From the NCBI GenBank assembly GCA_914767715.1, contig OU612068.1:8000001-8064000 (forward strand): DNA of 64,000 nucleotides, written 5' to 3'. Positions 14,708 through 27,500 of the stretch are shown here, piece after piece; within the stretch, counting starts at the first letter, position 1, and every line of letters begins with the position of its first letter. Origin of the DNA: Membranipora membranacea (taxonomy: Eukaryota > Bryozoa > Gymnolaemata > Cheilostomatida > Membraniporidae). The notes beneath the pieces are model-generated. The model had not been told where the DNA came from. It did no database searches and worked only from the letters and a program-made list of their open reading frames with translations. A program made the position numbers and the translations under genes.

Positions 14708-17700
14708 CTAAGTACATTTGCAGTGTGAACGGGGACAGTATGGGTTGAGGTAGTTACACATGTTGTTGCACCAAGCGTTCAGCTTGGCTCCATATGGAGC
14801 CACACCCTGACACACTTTCCTGCCTTGAGAAGGAGGGTTGGGTCTGGCTGGTTGAGGGGGTTGAAGTTTTGGTTGTCGTGTTGTTTGCCTTGGTCGCTGT
14901 GTTACTGGTCTTGGTGGAGGTGTTGCCCTCTGCGGTGGCTGGCCAGTAACTCTGGATGGTTCTGCAGTTGTGGTAACCTCTGGTACTGAGCCAGCATTGT
15001 TGTTATTGCTGTTAGATTTACCAGACTGACCGATTGACACATCAGCGCAGCTCCAGAACTCTTCTTGATATCCGTACCCATTACCACATCGCTTACCCTC
15101 ACAGCCCCAGCTGTTGCCTATTATTAATAAAAATTGAGAGGGTAAAGATGAATATCGGGCCATCCAGTTGATGATACCATTGCATAAGGAAATCTGTATT
15201 TGCAAGGAAATTTTCCTTTAGCTTTAGCAGTTGTATTCTTTAGTGGTTTCTGAAGATTTAAGCGATTATGCAGTAAATACACATGTAACAGTCGGACAGC
15301 ATGCCGTGGTGCCTCATTTTCTAATTTGAATTTTATTTCATGTACCATACCTGCTCTGTATCTCCACTGGAACACACAGTTACTGCATTCTACACCATCA
15401 GGTAACTTCACTCTATGGTTGGACTTCAGAGGTGTTGCCTTGAATCTAAGATAGATACAGGATATAATGGTAGCATCATGACTGACATAATGTTGAGCTA
15501 CTAGCAAGCTTGAGCACAGGGATCCTTTCATAATCACACATTTGATTAACTTTATGGTTGTGAAGGTATATGGAGAATGAAGTACCAGTCTATTAGCGCT
15601 ACAAATATCCTCAATAAATAAAACATTGCGTCACTAGCAATGTTCTTCTTTGGTTAGTCGGTACACTTGTTGTTATATTATTTTTATTAGAAAATTGGTG
15701 TTATCCGTACGACATCAAATTTTATTTAAATCCAAAGGAATATATAATATACACATACTTGGTGCTTCCAGTGGGCGAAGTAAGCACATTCTTGTTCATA
15801 CAATCTTGAGTTACAGCGATACTGGCATCTCTACCCTTCTGAGGGACATTATTCTGACAAAGCCTGAACTCGTAATATCCCTTATGAAATGCTGTTGCCA
15901 TGACTGCAACATCGACTACAACAGGCAACCGAATTAATCAATTCATTAACAGCAAAAATCATCAAAACTGTATTTCACTATCATCAATTGATAGAGGGTT
16001 ATGATTTACTCCGCAAATTAGAAATATATTGTTACTTAGTTATCTTCTCTCTCTTAAAGCAAAGATAACTCTAAGTCTAAATTCTGATTCACTTTCATAC
16101 TGCGAGTTTTTTGCACCTACTGTATTTCAATACAGTGTATGCTGGTTAATTCAGACCTAATTTAGAACTCCTGTTAAATCAGACAAGGAAAATTGGTCCC
16201 TCAGCCAGATCTCAATGCATTCTAATGTCACTTAATTCAGACTCTCCTTAATAGGGTAAATTATTGTGGTCCCCAGAGGTTTGAATTTAGTGAACTACAC
16301 TGTATTATTTTTATATATTGGACTAGAATATGGAGTGATACAATATCCATCTTCTTTTACCAGCCTATGATAAGAAGATCTTGAAATTGACCACACAATT
16401 AAACTTAAAAACTGTCTTTGGTTTGGAGGTCAGCAGTGTAAAAATGAGTTTTTTTTTTGAAGAGTGACGATGACTTACTTATTTGACCAGGCTGGTATTT
16501 TGCGACAATCATTCCAGAAGCAAACCTGTTTCCAGGACCTGGTTCGTTTGATTTTGTTGGGCTCGAATATTCATTTCCGCATACACCACATCTGTGATTG
16601 TTTTGTGCATTATGCTGACCTGAGGAATAATTAGGATAACAGTCAGCAACACAGACGCACCAGAAATAATACATTGATAGATAAAACTCTTGAGAAATTG
16701 GAAGGGTGGTGATAAAAGAAATTGACAATTTTCAATTTGAAGTTGCACAACAATTTGGAGATTGAAAACTAGTCATTTTCACACGTTGGTTGACAGGATA
16801 TCGCTTTGACCGTAATAAAATAGGCCTATGTATAATATATATATACATAATATAATAAAATACATATAACCATATCAAAGTGTTTCAACCTTTACAAATT
16901 TACCTTTACAAATGACAAACTTGTGAGTTTTGATGCCATCAAATTTTTTTAGTAGAATATTTGATCTCTCTTACCCCTTTGCCTCCACAGTTATATCCAT
17001 TATCGTTGTAATCAGCAGGAGTTTTAAATCCTTGTCTCCAAGCACTTCCTCTACCAGGTGGTTGGAGCAGGTATCCATGACCCTGACAGGTAATCAAAAA
17101 ACAAAACTATCAACAAAATTTTTTGATGAAAAACAGAGATAATGATGAAGGTTGGTTTCAGGATTTAAAGGGCAACCAAGGTTTCGCAGCAATGCATTAA
17201 TGGGTAGTAAATAATTTGCTGGGCAGCATCAGCTCTGTGCATTACGCGATGCAAAACTCAAAGTAGTTGCTGACTCTATGCTGGGTAACACTTCAGTTTA
17301 GGGGAGGTTCCAAGACATTGCTGTAATGATGTTAGAGCACAGGCTAAATAATAACAGGAACAGGAAACTGCTCTGTGGTATTCTATTTTAACTGAGTTTG
17401 AGCACCTGATGGGAGAAATGTTTCACAAGAATTCTGGCTGACTAATCATCCGAATTAGATTTTGTCTTTTCCCCTATGCAGAAGGTGCAGTCTGCTATTA
17501 ATCAATGAGAAGTTGTTTGAAACCCTGGTTGCCCTTTAACATAACATGTACGATAACATAATGCTAAGTCGAAGCCAATTCATAGAAGATTTATTCAGAA
17601 GAAAATTTACTTAAACATAGATACTGTTCATTAAAACAAGAAACAGATGTATACATATAACATATAACATATACATATTTAGAAACACTTGAAAAAATTC

Positions 17701-17784
17701 AAAATTGGTTACACTTACCTCGGAATATTCCACCAAAGCCACTAGGGCAATGAGAGCAAGCAAACTGACAGAGAAAGACGTCAT
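14708..17784 (-). CDS. Secreted AA15-family lytic polysaccharide monooxygenase with C-terminal cysteine module
   Basis: Six exons (minus): 17784-17719, 17082-16975, 16614-16479, 15915-15759, 15445-15351, 15117-14708; all phases agree; 323 aa. Residues 1-23 are a signal peptide, so the mature protein starts at His24 (HGYLLQPPGR), as copper LPMOs require. The family hallmarks follow in order: TPADYNDNGYNCGG, HRCGVCGNEY, GQIIDVAVMATAFHKGYYEFRL cut short as AFHKGYYEFR, VKLPDGVECSNC, GNSWGCEG, and EEFWSCADVSI. The copper brace is predicted to be His24 and His114, with Phe208 axial. A Thr/Pro/Gln-rich linker (about 233-286) leads to a 37-residue module with six cysteines ending SHCKCT. The enzyme should oxidatively cleave chitin or cellulose outside the cell; the substrate is inferred from the family. 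Intron 3 carries a MITE. Confidence 0.93.
16133..16302. repeat. Pogo/Tigger-type MITE copy 1
   Basis: The 170-bp element is flanked by TA on both sides, starting CAGTGTATGCTGG and ending GAACTACACTG. It matches the shorter element at 62065-62195 along much of its length, including shared TTAATTCAG and TTGTGGTCC..AGAGGTTTGAATT blocks. The CAGTG ends and TA duplication fit Tc1/mariner-pogo MITEs. It sits in intron 3 of the LPMO gene. Confidence 0.75.
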
Positions 17785-19461
17785 GTTGAATGATTAGTTG
17801 TTTGCCAACTGCACCAACTGAAACCTGGCCAAGAATTTGGTGTAACAAAGAGGCGAGTTTTGTTTGTAATGTAAATGGATTAGAGCGATATCGAATGGAA
17901 TGTACTCTGATATTTAGAGTTTGTTCTCACTGCTGATAGCTTATCACAAGCTCCGTATGGTGACCTTCTGTTTTATCTCTGAACTCTCAAGCTGTTTGTG
18001 TAGGCCGCAGAAAATCCAGGCCACCAACTAAAGGAAATTACAAAAATTTATTACTCTACTATGTAATACTTATTTACATGAACCCTTACTCTTAGCAATA
18101 TACGAGTGCTTTAAATGTTCAAATGGAGAGATAAGACGATATGGCCTGAGCCTGGGCCAAAATGTCCGCTAGCGATAAGTAGTAATGACGGGGTGAATTG
18201 AACGACAAAAACAAAACAAAAACATGAAGATTCAATCATGTGGTGTAAATACAGATAATTTTTTATTTGAGACTCACCAGATATCCCACCAAAGCTGTTT
18301 TGGTATTTCTTTATTTTGTGGTGATTTTATAGATAAGATACCAAACTGCGTAATAGTAGCGCTCTTACAAATAGGACTACAGCGAAAACACACTGAGCTG
18401 CTCTCCTTAAAAGTGATCCAGAATAACTGACTTTGTTTTTGTTTTGCTTTATACCCATAAGGCCAAATCTGCTCGCTAGTCATCATAAAACACACAATCC
18501 GTTGCACTGTGATGTATTGGCTCCATTGTACTTGTGACAATGGTTAGCCATGTTTATTTCTGCAACAATCTGGAACCACCACCGTGAGCAACTTAGTGGT
18601 ATTTTGTCCGAATCCTTGCTCTCATCAACATAGCAAACAAAGGCCTCTAATCTTTCTCAACTATTTAAGCAGTGTTCCTGCGTATAAACAATAAGCATCA
18701 GCAAGGTGAGAGGGGGCATGAATAATGCAGCAATTAACCGATTCCCACAACATTGTGGTGGATTAAATTCCATTGGACCTGTATTCTTGGATTTACATTT
18801 CGACTTAAATGATAATTGTATACATACAAGGTGGCCAACAGCTGAAGCCGATTAAGCAGCCAGTTTGTTATACTGTTAACCTTGACTTGACCAACCTTAA
18901 AAAGTTTGATAATAAACATTACTTTTACAGCTTCAAATAGCCATCAGTATTTCCTTGTTGGTGTTTTATGATAAAGATAAGACAGCAAACAAGTCATTCA
19001 TGGAGGGTGGGATACAACTCCAACACTCCCTGGTGTGACAGTTTGCGACAATCACGGTATTATTTTAGTCGGGTGGAGTTGATTTGAGGATACTGATTGT
19101 GTAAGGTATACCGTCGGAAGCAATGTTATATATATTTTCACAATGATTATATTGTTTCCATTTTAAAACCAGCACCAATGTATAAAAAAAGTCTAATACC
19201 TAGTTGTATGTGATTACGTGAGTTTAAAAAAATACATAAAATTAATGACTGAATATTGAATAAATATTACTTACAATTAATAATTAAATTGGTGTATAAA
19301 GCATGGCAGTCTCTGTAGATGAATTTAATGCCAGGTATTTTACTCTTCCACTATAAAAAAGCAGTTGTCTGTTGGGCTGGCTGAGAGACGAGAAAAATTC
19401 ACCAGTTGAAACAATTGACTTCAATGTGTCAAATACGATAAAAGTTACATCAAGAAAAAAA
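17785..19461. other. Intergenic region upstream of the LPMO gene
   Basis: The 5' flank of the LPMO gene (17785 upward) and the 3' flank of the sulfotransferase gene meet here. Both-strand open frames near 18224-18540 are short and unlike any family, with no compatible splice partners. No TATA box or other control site is convincing. Confidence 0.5.
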
Positions 19462-19567
19462 GATGCTCAGATGGCTCCGATGCCAGTTGGTGGCATTACA
19501 TTATCAATGGGTGGTTGATAATGTAATACTACTAACTCCCATGAGAGCCGTCTGTGCACTTAGACTA
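19462..19567. repeat. Fold-back element, second member of the 14146 family
   Basis: Two arms of about 47 bases with scattered mismatches meet around ACATTATCAA...TTGATAATGT. The right end carries GTGCACTTAGACTA, matching the terminal repeat of the 14146-14231 element. It lies only 18 bases past the sulfotransferase stop codon, so it is probably transcribed as part of that gene's 3' UTR and would form a hairpin in the RNA. Confidence 0.7.
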
Positions 19568-19585
19568 GAGTTAAGCAGACTTACA

Positions 19586-22500
19586 TCAGGGTCCCAAAGG
19601 ATGATAATTGTAGCCGTGTAGAGCTATGTCCCAATGATAAATCGCTTGAAGCTGTGTTATGGCATTGGCTGACAATGAGTTATAATAATTTGTGAACTGA
19701 GATTGTTTTTCAGAACGTGATTTGGTTTCGAATGGCCTCCTTGGGCCGCCTCTGAATTGAGTTAGCTTTTCTTCTAGTTGCTGATCACTTGTAGATGGCT
19801 GAGCTGATTTAAGAATGAATTTCAGGTCATTTTCAATATCTTCTAAGTGACCTGTAAACAGAAATCACAGTGTTTACTCAATGTGACAGCAGGACAACTA
19901 CATACTGTCAGGAAATCTACAAATCTAAAGAGGAACCTAGACAGCTCATCCCATAATTATGTCTACTCTTGATCAAATTTGTCTGCATTTTGTACGCACC
20001 TGAAAGCAGAGATTTTTGAATTAAACTGAATTTAAAACCTTACTGGTCTGACTGAACCTCACATAGGCCTAAGGGTCATAAAACTGAAATTAGATTACAT
20101 AAACAGTGAAATCTATGCTGTGGTTCACTTTGCTAGCCTGATTGGTGCTTTGGCAATGAGTATAATCATAATGTGACCCTACACCCCTCTGTAAATGTAA
20201 ATTGTATAAGGACAAAATAATTTACTAAAAATCTGAATCTAGCCAATGTGATGGCTAAGCCGATAACCCTGATTAAGAACAAGACGTATTTGATGTAGCT
20301 AATAAGGAGGAGTACCCAGCCCAGCCCAGATGCTGATTCACATCTCCCGTACACCAGATTGGTCAGCGTGCAATACTCAGCCACACCCACTATGGTTATT
20401 GAGCAAGGTATTTATTGTTGATACTCGCTTTGCCAAATTTAGATTAGCCTCAACGCAGGTTTCAGTACAAGACATATCTGTATCACTAAAGCTCCCTTAC
20501 AATTTCTGCATATTAAAAATCTTTTATTACAAGAGCCAGTACCACTAACTGACAAAATACATTTTTCAATTTTGCAGTTCTAAACTTCATACGACCAATA
20601 TGTACTGTAGGGATGAATTTTATGTGAAAGCATATTTTAAGCCAACCGCATTATATAAATGCTCTTCAACATTTTTTATGGTAGACAGTCGGCAATCAAG
20701 CTTATTCAAATTTGCCTGAATTTCGGGTCACTACAGGGGGAGCAAATCCAAATGAAGGCAATTTGAATGTTTCTTTTGATTGGTTTCAAATGGCTCTTGC
20801 TTAACATTATTTGTAACTAGTCGGTTTATCACCCACCTATATGAGTATAATTAGTGGCACAAAATCCCTGCATGAGATACTGAGGTCTCCAATGAGCGTC
20901 TAGCAAGTCGGGCTCTGAGGATAACTCCAATATACAAGTCACAAACTGTGAGAAACTAAGGTTAGACTTTGGACTATCATCCTCATCGGATGTGCTATAT
21001 GGTTTTCTTGTAATATTCCATCGGTCGTAGCAGGACTGAGCTTGTATCACTCTTTGGTCTTTGATCTGTAGACAAGAAATCGTTCTTATGATTCATCAAT
21101 TGGTGATTGCCACAGTAGCAGAGAGTTTTGCTGTGACTGAGGTATGCAAATCTATTGACTAAGCCATAGATTGAGATCAACAGTTATGTAATAAATCAGT
21201 GAATCTTTCAAGCTAGGACTACAAATTAGCAGTTCCAGTGTCTCAAAGCTTGAGCTGCAGCTCATAACAGTAACATAAACATCCTCATTATTACAACAAC
21301 TCAATATTTGGCACGAATGTCTGAAATATTCTCTGTAAATAAGTTGAGACATAAGATTCGTTGAATGTCTCATGGTAATGTATATCAAAGCTGCATTTAC
21401 ACTGCAGTTTTCTCGGACAGATGTCTCCGTCAGATTTTTCCATCAGATCGTTCTTTTATATAAGCTATCATAGGGAGCAACAAAAAATCTGCTTGTTGTG
21501 TCAAAAAACTCAGATTTTTGGTTGCTCAAAATGATGCTTATGAAAAAGCAAAAATCGGACCAAAATATCAGATGGAAACTATGCAAGAAAATCTGCAATG
21601 TAAATGCATCACGATATACCAGCAGTTTATTTGTACTGCAATGGTTGTTACTCATGAAACTTCATTCATGCCACTGTCACAGCAGTGAGAATAGCAGGGC
21701 ATAACACATGTCAGGCGGGGGGGGGGGGCAAAGTCTGGGGGGCTCAGACTAATGTCAATATATACTTTATCCTCATAGACAGACACAAGCCTCTTCCATG
21801 GATTTCTGACAAACGTAGCTCGCACTGGCTCATGATGATTGTTGAAGGTTTTGTTAAGCTCTTCTTTCACACAATAATGTATGTACACGTAGCGTGGAGC
21901 CTACAGAGAGAAAAAAAGGATCCTGAAGAGTATCTATGTCACCGGGAACTACACTGCAAGACTTGAATTTCGGCATCTCAGGACAAGACAACACCACTAA
22001 AAAAACTGGGGACAGAAGCTAGGTCGAGAAACAAATATCTAATTCAGCAAATGAGCCTTTTGGTTAGAGGACACACAAATTATATCTCATGAACAACAAT
22101 ATTGTAAAGAAGACTCACCTTTAGCAATGCATACAGCAACAGCTTTTTGAGTGGATTAAGCGGCAATTTTAATTTTGCTTTGAACCTATTTGGACTTCAG
22201 TACACGCAGAGACTATGGATCCATAGTCTTTGGTATACATCAGATTTATAAGCAATTGGTTATACGGCTTTTCTGCATATCTTTTGCTCATCAACAAGCA
22301 CAAGTCTATCACTTCTATGCCACTACACATATGTAATTCTGCTTTATACAAAAGGATAAGGCTGTGGTCGTATTATTATCCAAACATAACTAACTCACAT
22401 CGATAAGGTGGAGACAGTGTGGAGCTACTCTTCGGCCAAGGAATGTGACAAGAGAAGTAGAAGCTACTTTAGCTATGAGGGTTAGTGACAGGTTTAGAGA

Positions 22501-24532
22501 CGGTATATCAAACATTCTCTTAGGTGAGGCTGCCGGCAGCCCCAACAGGTCTGGTACCGCCTCACATATCTTAGTAATTGTCTCCCTCCTGTAAAAGTTT
22601 ATAAGATTTATTGCATTTTGAGGTTAATAAACCTACTCAATTATCATTTTTTCTTTTTTAACTTTATTGGCATCTATGTCATTTTTCGAGAAAATATTTT
22701 TCAAAAGTGCAATTAAATAAGAAACAGAAAATAGGTGACACAAAAAATATAATTGAATGGTTTATAGATAACTATTGTAGCATGTAAGAAAATTCGTTTA
22801 GAGATGCTTTGTAACATAAAACATGGCGAAAACTATTGATTACCTTCTTGGATGGAACCATTTGGTAATCTCTTTTTAGGAACATTTTAACTCGAAAGAT
22901 TTAATTTTGTTTTCTCAAAAATCCTCTCAATTAGGATATGCAAGAGAAATTTCTTAGTCAGGTAAGATTATCAAAACAGAAGACATCAATTAATTCTTGC
23001 TCATGAATTTGGTCATTTGGCTAGAATGATCGAGAGATGTTCAGAAGTATGGTTGTTAGATATTCTTGGCCGATGGTATGTCAGAGTAGAAAAGGTGCCC
23101 CTTCAGAAGTAGGTTTGATGACATTTACTTGAGAGAGTCATTTGTTGTAATTAACTACCTACTTCAGTTAAATATGTCATGATCAAAAGGATACATGCTG
23201 GGATGTCAACACTTATTTGACAAGAGTGCTGCGCTTTTAAGTGTTTCTGACATTGTTCCTCTGTCCAAAAATGTGCGTTTCCAGACAACATAGCATGCTG
23301 TAGAAGATGTATATGTATGTACATTTACTATCCCAAGGGTGATTGAGATGGTATAACTAAATACTAAATGTCGTTTTATTAAGCTGAGCGACTTTTGTGA
23401 GAGTGCCACAATTACCTGTTACAATCAATTATCAAAATTCCGATGGCAGGACAGATTACCAAGTCATGGCTAGATATCTGGAAATCTAGAAAGTGAAGCA
23501 CTTTCATCAAGAGATTGCTAAACGCTGTAATCATTCGTGAAAGGTCAGCTCTAATTGTAGGTTTGAAGGAACTGAAGTCAACATTATTTTTATGAAGATA
23601 AAATTGGTAGTAGAAGAGGCATAAGCTGATAATTGTTTAATGCCGGTCACTTTGTTATTGGGACAGTGAAGGATTTGGAGAGCAGAATTGAACGATGCCA
23701 GGTTTTTTAGTAATGAAAACCTTACACTAACGTATGGTTCTTGCATCCAAGACTGGAACTTTTTATGAGTGGTAGTTATTTTCTCACAACAGTCATCTCT
23801 AGAGAGATCAGAAGATGCCAATTTAGTTTTATCAGTTTAGATAGGGAATCGGAGCCCTGTGCTGTATCCGCTTATTTTTCGAAGAGCTCTTCATGTTTAT
23901 TCAATTTTTTTTCCAGGAAGGAATTTGAAAAAATCAAATTTATATTGAATAATGCCAGTTGATCTAATCCTGAGAAGTACATTAACATATGGTTCTTACA
24001 TCAAACACTTTACCTTTTTTGGTGAGTGGCAGTTCTTTCCTTCATCATAAATGCCATTTCATCTGGAGGAAGATCGGCAAATGTCAGCTTGGTTATACTG
24101 TCGGTTTTAGATGTGGAGTCAATGTCCTGGATTGACTCCTCATAGCTTTCAATGGCAGCATCTTCTTTTAGGACTTTGACAGATGAGGCCACAATATGAC
24201 TTTTCAGTCTTCCCTGAGCTGCCGGAAGAAAAAATATGGTAGATCAACCTTAGTTGGCAAACATGACCCAAGGTCTTGCAAGACAACTGATGGCACGCAT
24301 CTCTTTTTCGAATCCATAGGTATTGCCAATTACAGCTTTTAAGAGAGTGAGTTTAGCTGGCAGGGGGTTAACGTACACGTCAAAATGAGAACTGATTACT
24401 GGCAAAGCTATACATAGACTCACATTCATCTGAGAATTGAATTTCGGAAGGAGTTTTACCGTTCAAGTGTACCAAACTACCGATCATCGACACGACGGCA
24501 CAAACAAATAACAGATTCACTACTCCTCTCAT
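19586..24532 (-). CDS. Golgi carbohydrate sulfotransferase (Sulfotransferase_2 / HNK-1, chondroitin-4-ST type)
   Basis: Six exons (minus): 24532-24424, 24218-24014, 22588-22399, 21900-21766, 21065-20837, 19851-19586; phases 1, 2, 0, 0, 1 agree; 377 aa. Residues about 4-20 (VVNLLFVCAVVSMIG) form the single N-terminal signal anchor of a type II Golgi protein, followed by an acidic stem. The 5'-phosphosulfate (PAPS) motif is LIAKVASTSL (143-152). The 3'-phosphate motif is FVRNPWKRLVSVY, with Arg200 and Ser208. HWRPQ (271-275) and the C-terminal YHWDIALHGY also fit the family. The enzyme moves sulfate from PAPS to a sugar on a glycan or glycosaminoglycan; acceptor and linkage cannot be told. Length is normal for the family. 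An acceptor-side puzzle, a duplicated exon fragment in intron 2, is listed separately. A TTTTGCAG just above the ATG may be a 5'-UTR splice site. Confidence 0.9.
21717..21728. repeat. Poly-G tract (12 G) in sulfotransferase intron 4
   Basis: Twelve G in a row, 38 bases past the donor of exon 4 (21766) of the sulfotransferase gene. On the transcript strand this is a C run. Simple homopolymer. Confidence 0.75.
23691..23822 (-). repeat. Decayed partial duplicate of sulfotransferase exon 2 and its donor flank
   Basis: This stretch resembles 23945-24065, the 3' end of exon 2 plus the start of intron 2. Both share a block around ATATGGTTCTTACATC and GAGTGGCAGTT (plus strand), with roughly two thirds of bases matching by eye. 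The copy's donor GT is lost, so the minus frame runs on for about 96 codons (23821-23531). That frame looks like a fused exon but ends in unrelated sequence. The real exon 2 joins exon 3 at 22588 in phase, so the duplicate is most likely intronic debris rather than an alternative exon. Confidence 0.6.
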
Positions 24533-27500
24533 CTTCTACCCTCTGCTGCAAAACGAATAAAATAACTGAGTTAAAAATTTGTGTGGTGTGGAAGTTCATA
24601 TACTCAAATACTCTGCCACCAGTATTAATGTGAAAGTATACGATCAATCGAAACAGTATGATATCAGGGATATTTTCTCTACCACCTTGATAATAATTTA
24701 TAGAGACCACCTCTTGTGGATGCACTACAATTTATTTTTTCAAGAGTTAATATATTTGGGTTCTGATCTGAAACAGGGCCATCATCAGTGACAAAGAAAA
24801 CTCGTTGTTATGCCAACAGCACTCCCTAAAATCTTGATTATTGGTTATAGGAAGGAGTTAGTTGGTTATAGTATCACCATTTCCACACTGAGGATCAGCA
24901 AACTTGAAAGTTCATGATTCTAGTGCAAGCCCTGTAGTAAAATGGTAGTGCAGACTGAGTGACATACTGTTGACAGAGATAGTCTGAGTTGCATACATAA
25001 AATCCTGGTCGGGGGGGGGGGGGTTGAGATTTGACATTTCATAAAATGTTTTTTACTATATTTTTATGAAATCGAAGTAATACAGGCCAATCATGAGAAC
25101 AAGAAAGAAGACTTGCTGTATATTATTTCTGGCCTCATATCCTGTTGTGTATCCTTACTCTGTGATTTCTTATACTTGTTGATTTGCTTGTCTTGCAAGT
25201 GCCCTAGCTTGATAGGTATGAGTCAATGCAAAGTCAAACTATACAAAAGGAACATCAGTTTCTTAACTGGAATAAGCAACATCATTAATTTTCATCTTCA
25301 CTTGTTGATAATAATCTAATGTGCTGCTCACCAGTAACAGTCAAATCAGTCGACTGAGCAGCTATGGCCCTGTCAATAACAATCATCAGCTGGCATAATT
25401 AATTTTTTCCAAAATGATAATTATGATCTTTATCTTCAAGCAAGCGCTTTGATAAATTTTGAGGAGGGGGAGAAAAAGGGGCTGGGCAGGCTCACGCATT
25501 GCTTCGAGTGTTGAGAAGCGCATATAGTTATGAATGGTATCGGACATAAGATTTTGTAGTCTAGCTCAGTTGGTGAGGTATATAAAAACATATTGCTGCT
25601 GAGTTTGATCAAAAATCCTTTAATATGCGGATTTAAACTTTTTTAAAATTACAAGTTCACAAAATCATTGACTGCGCTGTGGGCTGAATACCATGCGTCT
25701 TTTCTGCCTTTCCAAGCATGTCAAGAAACTAACAGCCGCCTATGAATGTCTATTTGGATGAAAAAAGCTCCCTTCAATTTGTATATCAACACCCAATTAA
25801 TAACCAGTTGTGAGGCTGAATATGAAAGTTTAACGCCTTCACCGAACACCAGGAATCTCAGCATACTGACACCCAACATTTTGACAACGGTGTTCTGGAC
25901 ACCCAATCATTCCAATTGTACCGGTCTTCCTATGATCTACTCGGGGCTAAGAAAATGATGTGATTGCACAAGTCTTTCTTATATCAGCTGGTAGGGACTA
26001 GACACCAAGTCGACCTTAGTAAATACATTAACAAGATTTCTTACCTCTTTTAACAGCCGCTGACATCTACAGAACACTCAGATCTAGCATCATTTAACCG
26101 CTTTAGGAGGTAGTGCCGGTAATCCCACGAGCGAAGATATGTCAGTTCACCTAAAAGTGTATATACATCCCATGTCAGGTGTTCCTAACTTTCTGATAAG
26201 AGAGGTTTTCAGTGAGAAATCCAACAAGAACATTTTGGGTCACTATATATATATATATTTACCTGATGTCCTTTCAATTAGGATCAGCAGTGTTTTTGAA
26301 CCAAGTTGGCACTTGGCACGGAACACTCCCTCTTTATTGTTTTTCAATTGCACAAATTTGTTTCCATTCTGTTTACTAACAATGTATATTGTTCCATCAA
26401 TGAGTGAGTGATTTGGGAACAACGGACCCAGCAGGTCTCGCTCACTCAGCTAGAAGTGATCTCATTGTGATTATATACTTTGTACATCTCCCCAAGCATA
26501 AAATTCCAATTGATAGTACACACATCTTTTATTTGGACGAGCGGTGCCTTTGCAGAATCCACATAGTTACCAGCATTCAGAAACAAACCTCCCCAAGTGA
26601 AAATTTAATCTCTCATATTATCTCCCCACACATAAATTCTTTTTTCCGTACTTTTGCTACTTGCAACCACCGAAATGAGCAGTGAGATCCATCGCAAGGG
26701 AGACAGCAAATCCATAATGCAAACATTTTTATCTTTTTTTCCCTAGAAATAATGTTTTGTTGTCTTACCTGGTATTTGTAGCTCCGAAAAATCAATACTC
26801 CAATAACTTTGATCTGATGCTTTCCAGCTTCCTGATAACCGGTCTAACAGACGAGCATGACTTTCTCGAGTACAACATCAAGCGATGCCAATAGATTTGA
26901 TAATGCCCAATCAACAGTTCTAAGACTCTGCTTGACAATGAGTTAAATCAAACCTCCTAATTAACGGGACATGGAATACAAATTACTATGGCATTGTCAG
27001 ATTTCGAGATGGGCCACCACAGAGAGTTTGTCATAATGATAGGTTTTGTGTATGTTATTATGGATGAGGGTGGGGCATTTGTATATCCTCAACAGAAAAA
27101 AAATTCAGGTATCACCCATCTATTTGGTTAATCATCAGACTAGATTTGGCTCAAGTTATGCTGGACTTTATGGAGTCGCAACACGATTTTGTCAAAGCAA
27201 TGAAGATTACTGGAACAGGTGTAAATAGAGGGTTGCATCAATAATTGGGGAAGTTTCAGAAATGGGCGTTTCATTAAATAATCAGGTTACAACATAAATA
27301 TGGATTTGCTTATAGACACGTAAAGTCTATCATCCAAGGCATGGGCTTGCTTCATAGAAAATACCTCTAGCATTGATGATGATAAATAAAGCGGGCGATA
27401 ATTGTCGATGTGTTCATTGTTATTATTCATTTCTTAATTTTTTTTTATCAGTAAATCAATCAATTTGTGGAGGAGATTGTTTTCATCCAGTTCTGATTTA

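Noticed and set aside
23531-23821. 96-codon minus frame taken at first as the PAPS-binding exon of the sulfotransferase
   Set aside because: The true PAPS motif (AKVASTSL) is in the exon at 22588-22399, which joins exon 2 in phase. This frame is a decayed copy of exon 2 running into intron sequence.
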